Source: Pectinophora gossypiella | Lineage: Eukaryota > Arthropoda > Insecta > Lepidoptera > Gelechiidae | DNA: 64,000 bases | Direction of reading: 5' to 3' | Assembly (NCBI RefSeq): GCF_024362695.1 | Contig: NW_026063258.1 | Span: forward strand, 1-64,000 | Shown here: in pieces, positions 52,802-61,900 of the stretch | Position numbering within the stretch: position 1 is the stretch's first letter | Layout: every line of letters begins with the position of its first letter | Notes under the pieces: generated by a model | What the model was told of the DNA's origin: nothing | Seen by the model: the letters and a program-made list of their open reading frames with translations, nothing else | Databases searched by the model: none | Made by a program: the position numbers and the translations under genes

Positions 52802-53784
52802 TGTAAGTCAAATTCATTAGCCGATTGCTTCATGTCTCTATACAATTTGCTGTCCTGTCATCCAATACCAGATTGGCTCAACGATCTCCAGAATTATGAC
52901 ATAAAGTGATAATATAATTTGAGACTCACAAAGTACCATACGAAAATATCAGAAATTCTATCCAGATTGGCGCGAGTCGTCATTGAATTCAAGAACAGCT
53001 TCGGTCCTATCATTTAATACCAGATTGGCTCAACGATCTCTAGAATTATGACATAAAGTGATAATATAATTGAGACTCACAAAGTGCCATACGAAAATAT
53101 CAGAAATTCTATCCAGATTGGCGCGAGTCGTCATTGAATTCAGGAACAGCTTCGGTCCTGTCATTCAATACCAGATTGGCTCAACGATCTCTAGAATTAT
53201 GATATAAAGTGATAATATAATTTGAGACCCACAAAGTACCATACGAAAATATCAGAAATTCTATCAAGACTGGTGCGAGTCGTCATTGAATTCAAGAACA
53301 GCTTCGGTCCTGTCATTCAATACCAGATTGGCTCAACGATCTCTAGAATTATGATATAAAGTGACGATACAATGTATGACCCAAAAATTACCACAAGGAT
53401 GTCAGAAATTCTATCCAGATTGGCGCGAGTCGTCATTGAATTCAAGAACAGCTTCGGTCCTGTCATTCAATGCCATATTGGCTCAACGATCTCTAGAATT
53501 AGATATTAAAATAACGATACAATGTGTGACCCAAAAATTACCACATGGGTGTTAGAAATTCTATCCAGATTGGCGCGAGTCGTCATTAAATTCAAGAACA
53601 GCTTCGATTCTGTCATTCAATGCTAGATTGGCTCAACGATCTCTAGAATTAGACATAAAAGTGATGATACAATGTGTGACCCAAAAATTACCACATGGGT
53701 GTCAGAAATTCTGTCCAAATTGGCGTGAGTCATAATTAGATTCAAGGACAGCAAATTGTAATAACATAATGAATTTGACTTACA
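52802..53784. repeat. 150-bp satellite (six units) flanked by inverted repeats
   Basis: ATTGGCTCAACGATCT recurs at 52872, 53024, 53175, 53327, 53477 and 53627, giving units of 150-152 bp with 5-15% visible variation. Flanks: TGTAAGTCAAATTCATTA at 52802 and its inverse TAATGAATTTGACTTACA ending 53784, each next to TACAATTTGCTGTCC or its inverse. This makes an inverted-repeat-bounded satellite, probably a non-autonomous mobile element. No coding. Confidence 0.85.
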
Positions 53785-54079
53785 TGATATAATTCCCATA
53801 GCGGAAGCTTTTTCGTAATAGTGTGATCAATTAATTTAACTATTTATAAAAGAATCAAAATCACTCTCTAGCTCACTTGTCATGCCCGGTCAAGGCAAGA
53901 ATCTATACTGAATTACATTACACATTGCACAGATTGTGCCTCGTATGCATTGAGGAATGTGGGCTATACTATACCATATACTATTGTATCAATCAAGTAT
54001 CCTCTGACTCGTGGGAAACTTTTTTATAAACAACTAGTTTCAGTTACTGACTTCGCTTGATAAATTATTTTTATTGCAG
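53785..54079. other. Probable intron or spacer before the orphan exon
   Basis: AT-rich; ends with a pyrimidine-rich tract and TTTTTATTGCAG, a good 3' splice site. No other feature seen. Confidence 0.45.
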
Positions 54080-54199
54080 GGTACAGGTTTACCTACAATA
54101 CATTATGAAGAAGGTGAACAAGTTTTCACTTTTGATTCATCATGCAGAATCAATGCTTTGCGTTTACTCAAATATTGTTATGTTTTTGTTCAACTGTAA
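54080..54199 (+). CDS. Orphan terminal exon, 39 codons
   Basis: Directly after the acceptor TTTTTATTGCAG an open frame reads GTGLPTIHYEEGEQVFTFDS and ends LLKYCYVFVQL-stop at 54197-54199. No upstream exon of this gene is identified; the satellite and other insertions may have displaced it. Not recognised. Confidence 0.4.
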   Translation, partial: GTGLPTIHYEEGEQVFTFDSSCRINALRLLKYCYVFVQL

Positions 54200-54446
54200 T
54201 GATGATGGTGATTATAACGTTCGATTTACTGTTCGATTCAAAGCAGGTTGAAATAAGGTTAATATTATTTAAAATATCAGTATTGAAACGTTGCACTCCT
54301 TGTTCAGTACAACTTAGGTACCTACCTAATGTACAACTAGATCGTGATTACATAATCATCACAACCATATGCAGGTATATTCATGATATTCCTCTTCGTA
54401 AGATTATCGTTTATATTCAATGTACATAATGTAGTCAGAAAAAAAA

Positions 54447-54615
54447 ATGTATGTAGAGAATCGAACATACATACATACATACATACATAAACTCACGCCT
54501 ATTTCCCACCGGGGTAAGCAGAGACTATAGAATTCCATTTGCATTAGAGAATCGAACTTGTAACATATACCTACATTGAACATCAAACTCTTAACCACTG
54601 AGCCATCGTCGTACT
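54447..54615 (-). mobile_element. tRNA-derived SINE
   Basis: On -, the head GATGGCTCAGTGGTTAAGAG (box A-like, ~54612) and AAGTTCGATTCTC (box B, ~54545) are followed by a body with TCTGCTTACCCCGGTGGGAA and a (ATGT)n tail (54466-54490). The body is a common lepidopteran SINE sequence. It lies just outside the 5' end of the Helitron. Confidence 0.75.
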
Positions 54616-54621
54616 GCGTCA

Positions 54622-54740
54622 TCTATACTTATAATAAATCTGTAGAGAGGTCAATTCTGTACATTAAATATTTTTTCAAAATAACTATCAGGGGGTGATA
54701 AGTGGTCGATACTGATGCCAAAAATGCAATCAGTAAAATT

Positions 54741-54805
<65 letters not shown>

Positions 54806-56652
54806 ATGTTCCTTATAGAAACAAAACCTACTGGACGGATTTTAATGAAACTTGGTACAATTATTCTTCACACTCCTGGACAGGTTATAGTATACTTTTC
54901 ATCACGCTACAATCAATAGGAGCAGAGTAGTGAAGGGAAATTCTTTTGTATGAAAAATCTAAACCACTCAAGTTAGACGTTTGAAATTTGGCATGCAGGT
55001 ACCTTAGATACCGTAGAGGTATACTAAGAAAGGAATTCCCGAAAATCCTACGGGAACGGGAATTAGCGGGAAAATCCTTTTGTATGAAAAATCTAAACCA
55101 CTCAAGTTAGACGTTTGGAATTTGGCATGCAGGTACCTTAGATACCGTAGAGGTGTACTAAGAAAGGAATTCCGGAAATTCCCACGGGAACGGGAATTAG
55201 CGGGAAAATCCTTTTGTATGAAAAATCTAAACCACTCAAGTTAGACAATTGAAATTTGGCATGCAGGTACCTGAAGTACCGTAGAGGTGCACTAAGAAAG
55301 GGATTCCCAAAATTCTCACGGGAACGGGAATTAGCGGGAAAATCCTTTTGTATGAAAAATCTAAACCACTCAAGTTAGACGTTTGAAATTTGGCATGCAG
55401 ATACCTTAAGTACTGTAGAGGTGCACTAAGAAAGGAATTCCCGAAATTCCCACGAGAACGGGAATTAGCGGGAAAATCCTTTTGTATGAAAAATCTAAAC
55501 CACTCAAGTTAGACCTTTGAAATTTGTCATGCAGGTACCTTAGGTACCGTGGAGGTGCACTAAGAAAGGAATTCCCGAAATTCCCACGGGAACGCGAATT
55601 AACGGGAAAATCCTTTTGTATGAAAAATCTAAACCACTCAAGTTAGACGTTTGAAATTTGGCATGCAGGTACTTTAGTAAACTTAAAGCTTAGTTGCAAC
55701 AGGATATTACAAAATTCCCACGGGAACGGTAGTTAGCGGGAAAATCCTTTTGTATGAAAAATCTAAACCACTCAAGTTAGACAATTGAAATTTGGCATGC
55801 AAGTACCTTAAGTACCGTGGAGGTGCACTAAGAAAGGAATTCCCAAATTCCCACGGGAACGCGAATTAACGGGAAAATCCTTTTGTATGAAAAATCTAAA
55901 CCACTCAAGTTAGACGTTTGAAATTTGGCATGCAGGTACTTTAGTAAACTTAAAGCTTAGTTGCAACAGGATATTACAAAGCCTGAACGGCTAAACGTAG
56001 GCATTTGAAATTTGGAAGGGACATAGCTTAGGTACCGTAGAGGTGCACTAAGAAAGGAATTCCCGGAATTCCCACGGCAACGGAAATTAGCGGGAAAATC
56101 TTTTTGTATGAAAAATCTAAACCGCTTAAGTTAGACGCTTGAAATTTGGCATGCAGGTACCTTAGTTAACTTAAAGCTTAGTTGCAACAGGATATTGCAA
56201 AATTCCCACGGAAACGGGAGTTAGTGGGAAAAAAACATTTGTATGAAAAAATCGAAACCGCGTAAGATAGATATTTTCAATTCAATTCAATTAAATTATT
56301 TATTGCATTCCATGTAGTACAATAGGGTGTTACATAGGCATAGGAACTAAAACATGGACCCTATAGGGCACAGCAACGTTGAAGGGAAGAGAGGAAGTGT
56401 GTATTAAAATTAAAACTCAATGAACAATCAATTAAAAAAAAACAATTCAATCAATTGATTCAATCTAGCACGCATGCATACCTTAGTAAATATAAAGTTT
56501 ATTTTTGGCTGTATTTTGAAAAATGGGAGTTATTGGGAAAAAAAAATGTACTTATGAAAAAATCTAAACTGCATAAGTATGCACTCCCACACACACAAAG
56601 ATCTCTCTCTTATATAACACGCCACGCGGACGAAGTCGCGGGCAAAAGCTAG
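54622..56652 (+). mobile_element. Helitron, complete non-autonomous copy
   Basis: 5' end TCTATACTTATAATAAATC after A; 3' end GGGCAAAAGCTAG before T; no target duplication. Inside: a (GTCT)n microsatellite (54743-54804), about eight units of a ~135-bp minisatellite (CCACTCAAGTTAGACGTTTG, CGGGAACGGGAATTAGCGGG) over 54953-56000, an AT-rich block (56276-56455), and the terminal part shared with 1-94 and 36485-37349. No Rep/helicase gene. Confidence 0.92.
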
Positions 56653-57139
56653 TCGGAAATAGGTGTAAGTTTACGTCTGTGTAATAAATACCTAATTAAT
56701 ATGAATATGCGGTGTATCATTTTACAAAGTGTTGCGACTAACTCGTTTGTTCGTGAGAATAGCAACTAAGCATTTTAGCGATGACTACGCGTCCAAAATG
56801 CTAAAATTTGAAATATGCAATGCATAATCCGTTATTGTCTTGCATTTAAGGTTTTATTTTGCATAATTCAGTTTTGCACGGATTTGTATTGTTTTTCTAT
56901 AAAATAGGAAAAATCATTAAACTTTACTCATTCCTTTGATCGATTCCCAATTGTCCACAATTGTGGTATCCTCATCCGTGTTATTTTCATCTTCAGTGCT
57001 TTTCTTCAAGAAAGTTTGTTAAAATGTTAGTAAGTATTTACATTTACTTTTAGTTCATGTATTGTGTTGGAGTTTTTTACATAATAAATTTACACAACAT
57101 TTTAAATACCATATACCTAACCGATTTCTTAATTTTCAG
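56653..57139 (+). promoter_or_regulatory. Possible promoter and first exon/intron of the spliced + gene
   Basis: TATAAAAT at about 56899 lies upstream of an A/C-containing start region. An ATG near 57023 is followed by GTAAGT, but splicing to 57140 from there gives a stop, so the first exon is not resolved (one base off, or elsewhere). A pyrimidine-rich tract and TTTTCAG end the region at 57139. Confidence 0.3.
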
Positions 57140-58424
57140 GTCTAACTACGAATATTCATCCGGTTCGGACTCCCAACTGCCGCTGGCGCCTACGCCTGCG
57201 CCGAAAGTGTTGAAAAAGAAGCCTGCGAGCAAGAGGAAGCCGGCGGAGTCGACCCCAACGCCTACTAGGTAAGATTAACATGATTATCTTTAATCTTGTG
57301 TGCTTTTGAGAGAAGTTAATAGTGAGACAGTCGTGCCCATCAGTGGAACATTAAATAGGTACTTTAATATCTATCACTTTACTTTTATTTTATTCGAGAT
57401 AATTTTACGCTATTTGCAAATACAACTTACATATCCCCTATCTCTACCCTTTTGAGATACATGCAGAATTATATGTTATGTTATGTATCTTGATTAATAG
57501 TAACAAAAGTAATATAAAATAATGTAATGGGTATAATGAGCGTTCTAATTGGAAATCGTAGCGCACGGCGGTAACACTTGCATCGTTTCAATATAAACAT
57601 TATTGTTACAGTTCTAAAAAGAAGTCGCGGTCGAGCGCCAACGACGAGGCAGGCGCGACCGCAACGTATTCATCGAGGTATGTAACAAAACCTAATTTTC
57701 TACATATTTTGTCTACATTATTAATTTTATAAATAGGAAAGATTTGATTGTCAAATTGTGTATTTGGATCGAATAGACTCCGAAACTTACTGGATCGATT
57801 TGAAAAATTCTTTCACCATTAGAATCTTACATTATTTCTGATGAACATAGGCTACTCGTATACCTATGTATTTTGTCCACCCGAGCACCCGTGCGACGCC
57901 GGGGCGGACAGCTGGTTCAATAATTGTGTAGATATCTTTATTACACTCCATAATTCATTATACACATTACGAACAATATTATTATGATAAACATAGTTCA
58001 AAATAAGGTGACGAAGACGTTTGTGCAGCTATTCCTTTGTTCCTTTAAACCTATATAAATTATTACTTATTTGTATTTTTCGGTTTCCAGTACTGGCCCT
58101 GGAGGACTCTTCGGGTTTGAGACGGGAGCAACTTCGGGGACGTCGAAGTCTGCAGTGCTGCAGACTTATTTGACCAGCCGCGTCCCCAACGGTCGAGTGC
58201 GCCGGGAGCTCGTCAACCAGTCTGGCGAGTACTATATAGAGTTCCGGGTGTATAACACCGAGAAAGCTGTTGCCTCTAAACCAGATCAGCGGTGGAAAGA
58301 GGCTGAAGTTACTCTTAAAGTAAAGTTAGATCGGGGGACTCCGCAGTGGGAGAAAATGCAATCGTTTATGCAGCGGATTCATAATTTATTTGAAGATTGT
58401 GAGCCCGTCTTCATAAGCGAATAG
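57140..58424 (+). CDS. Unrecognised spliced gene upstream of polB, three visible exons
   Basis: Exons 57140-57268, 57612-57677 and 58091-58424. Introns start GTAAGA and GTATGT and end TGTTACAG and GGTTTCCAG. Every junction splits a codon after its second base, and the frame stays open across all three. The N-terminal part is Ser/Pro/Lys-rich (APTPAPKVLKKKPASKRKPA); the last exon encodes a ~110-aa folded-looking domain (SAVLQTYLTSRVPNGRVRRE, EYYIEFRVYNTEKAVA, EAEVTLKVKLDRGTPQWEKM) ending CEPVFISE. Basic tail plus globular domain suggests nucleic-acid contact, which is inference. The start is unresolved. It ends 224 bp before the polB ATG on the same strand. Confidence 0.65.
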
Positions 58425-58456
58425 TAATAAGTACCTACTACTCAGGTACTTATTAC
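58424..58456 (+). terminator. Perfect 13-bp hairpin at the stop codon
   Basis: TAATAAGTACCT (58425-58436) and AGGTACTTATTA (58444-58455), extended by the G of the TAG stop and a C at 58456, enclose a 7-base loop. It lies exactly at the end of the spliced gene and ahead of polB. It could be a transcript-end or processing structure in the element; the role is inference. Confidence 0.45.
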
Positions 58457-58647
58457 AACCTTTTCTCTCACTGCTGCTGTTCATTGATATAACTTCACTT
58501 TAAGATACTTTCCACTGCATTTTCAACCAAATACCTATGAAATTATAATTGTAAATCATACATTCATTGTGTATATTGCAATTTTATGTCGTTAGCGTAT
58601 GAAAGGCGAGGCATTTTCTTTGTATATTTAAAGTATACTTATCAAAA

Positions 58648-58944
58648 ATGGTGTTTTGTACAGTTTGTAAAGTCTCTGTAGATCGTGTTCATTGGGTGGG
58701 GCATTTACGAAGCACTAACCATAAAAATAAAAATATTTCTCCTTTTAGCGACGGGATTGAATTAATTGAGTCCGCATTTCGCAACCGAATAGCTTCATCT
58801 ATACTTATAATAAATCTGTAGAGAGGTCAATTCTGTACATTAAATATTTTTTCAAAATAACTATCAGGGGGTGATAAGTGGTCGATACTGATGCCAAAAA
58901 TGCAATCAGTAAAATTTTTGTCTGTCTGTCTGTCTGTCTGTCTT

Positions 58945-58977
<33 letters not shown>

Positions 58978-61900
58978 ATGTTCCTTATAGAAACAAAAAC
59001 TACTGAACGGATTTTAATGAAACTTGGTACAATTATTCTTCACACTCCTGGACAGGTTATAGTATACTTTTCATCACGCTACAATCAATAGGAGCAGAGT
59101 AGTGAAGGGAAATTCTTTTGTATGAAAAATCTAAACCACTCAAGTTAGACGTTTGAAATTTGGCATGCAGGTATCTTAGATACCGTAGAGGTGCACTAAG
59201 AAAGGAATTTCCGAAATTCCCACGGGAACGGGAATTAGCGGGAAAATCCTTTGGTATGAAAAATCTAAACCACTCAAGTTAGACGTTTGAAATTTGGCAT
59301 GCAGGTATCTTAGATACCGTAGAGGTGCACTAAGAAAGGAATTTCCGAAATTCCCACGGGAACGGGAATTAGCGGGAAAATCCTTTGGTATGAAAAATCT
59401 AAACCACTCAAGTTAGACGTTTGAAATTTGGCATGCAGGTACCATAGGTACCGTAGAGGTGCACTAAGAAAGGAATTCCCGAAATTCCTACGGGAACGGG
59501 AATAAGCGGGAAAATCCTTTTGTATGAAAAATCTAAACCACTCAAGTTAGACGTTTGAAATTTGGCATGCAGGTACCTTAGATACCGTAGAGGTGTACTA
59601 AGAAAGGAATTTCCGAAATTCCCACGGGAACGGGAATAAGCGGGAAAATCCTTTGGTATGAAAAATCTAAACCACTCAAGTTAGACGTTTAAAATTTGGC
59701 ATGCAGGTACCATAGGTACCGTAGAGGTGCACTAAGAAAGGAATTCCCAAAATTCTCACGGGTACGGGAATTAGCGGGAAAATCCTTTTGTATGAAAAAT
59801 CTAAACCACTCAAGTTAGTCGTTTGAAATTTGGCATGCAGATACCTTAAGTACCGTAGAGGTGCACTAAGAAAGGAATTCCCGAAATTCCCACGAGAACG
59901 GGAATTAGCGGGAAAATCCTTTTGTATGAAAAATCTAAACCACTCAAGTTAGACGTTTGAAATTTGTCATGCAGGTACCTTAGGTACCGTAGAGGTGTAT
60001 TAAGAAAGGAATTCCCGAAATTCTCACGGGAACGGGAATTAACGGGAAAATCCTTTTGTATGAAAAATCTAAACCATTCAAGTTAGATGTTTGAAATTTG
60101 GCTCGCAGGTACCTTAGATACCGTAGAGGTGCACTAAGAAAGGAATTCCCGAAATTCCCACGGGAATGGGAATTAGCGGGAAAATCCTTTTGTATGAAAA
60201 ATCTAAACCGCTTAAGTTAGACGCTTGAAATTTGGCATGCAGGTACCTTAGTTAACTTAAAGCTTAGTTGCAACAGGATATTGCAAAATTCCCACGGAAA
60301 CGGGAGTTAGTGGGAAAAAAACATTTGTATGAAAAAATCAAAAACCGCGTAAGATAGATGTTTTCAATTCAATTAAATTATTTATTGCATTCCATGTAGT
60401 ACAATGGGGTGTTACATAGTTAACTTAAAGCTTAGTTGCAACTGGATATTGCAAAATTCCCACGGGAACGGGAGTTAGCGGGACAAAACATTTGTATGAT
60501 AAAAGCTAAACAGCGTAGATAGATGTTTTCAATCTAGCATGCATGCTACGAATAAAAGCATGCATGCATACCTTAGTAAATATAAATTTTAGTTATGGCT
60601 GTATTTTGAAAAATGGGAATTGGCGGGTAAAAAAAAATTGTATGAAAAAATCTAAACTGCATAAGTTAGATGCTTGAAATTTGACATGCATATATTATAT
60701 ACCTTAGTGAATGCAAAGTTAGAAATTTCCCTGGGAACGAGAAGCGAGTTAGAGGCTTGAAATTTGTAGCTCGCGGTAGTGGCAACCAAGAAACGTCGCG
60801 GCCGCGGCGGCGTTTGTGGGGCGGCGACAGCGGTGGCGAGGCGCGGAGGGGGGGCAAATACCCGAGTGAGCAACCGGAACGCGGCAGACGCGTGAGGGCA
60901 GACGTCGTTGATGGTCGTGTCAAATATTGAATTTTGCGGGCGAACTTTTCACTATTCTTGGATGGTTCAAATCTTTCGTAGGCAGTTTTCTGTTGAATTT
61001 TCCAGGCGGACGTTTCACGGCGTATTTCTGTTGTAATTTTTAAATTTTGTTTAAATTTTCGAAACTGATCGTATTTTCCTAAAATATCAAACCAAATCAT
61101 AAACTAATAATCTAGAAATTAATAACAATTCATTATTTAACTGAGCTACTTATACTGTAACCTCATTTAAAAATAATAAAATTAAGCATTTTTTAACCTT
61201 TCTCCTTTTATAACACGCCACGCGGACGGAGTCGCGGGCAAAAGCTAGTACAGAATATTATCACCAGATTTGGATGGTCATAATTCTTTAGATCGGTTTC
61301 TTGATGATATAAAAAATAAAATCAAAACATTAATTGATTTGTCTCTCAAGGAAAATGACTGTATAAAACTCAATTTTGAACATTTTGCTGTTTTTCTTTT
61401 AGTAAAAAATGATTCTCAGGAAATAAAGTCTTTTGGAACTAAAAATTATACTCTCTATAAAAATTATGACTTTGATAGTTTAATGAACAAAGTGAAAATT
61501 AGTTTGATGAGAAAAAAATGTGAATTTCAAGAACGTGATAGTGGTTGGACCTTCTTACATAATTCCCATTTAGAATTGAATATTAATAAATATCAACCAT
61601 TAAGAGGGTCAGGTCACATTGATTTGCCTGCACCAATCAAAGCCAGAAAAGCGTGTGTAAACATAAAAAACGAAGACAGTTTTTGCTTTTTGTGGTCAGT
61701 TACAGCTGCTTTATACCCAGTTAAATCTCATCCTGATAGAGTATCATCATATCCTAATTTCAAAGACGTTTTAAATGTAGAGGATATATCGTTTCCAGTT
61801 ACTTTTTCAGACATAGCTAAATTTGAAATTAACAACCCTCAAATATGTATTTTTTTTACGGTTTAAAAGATAATAATACAGTTATCGGCCCTCTTTACAA

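Noticed and set aside
52850..53750. CRISPR-like array
   Set aside because: Units are 150 bp, contiguous and homogeneous with no unique spacers, in a eukaryotic genome; it is a satellite.
54715..54930. Protein with Val-Cys-Leu-Ser repeats (also at 58891-59091)
   Set aside because: Translation of the (GTCT)n microsatellite in the Helitrons.
57023..57035. ATG with GTAAGT as first exon of the spliced + gene
   Set aside because: Joining it to the acceptor at 57140 gives a stop at the second codon after the junction; kept only as an unresolved possibility.
59115..60200. CRISPR-like or coding repeat array
   Set aside because: The ~135-bp units lie between Helitron ends and have no spacer structure or open frame.
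60652..61100. Arg/Pro-rich frames on -
   Set aside because: They cover the GC-rich patch and the terminal part of a Helitron and have no recognisable motif.
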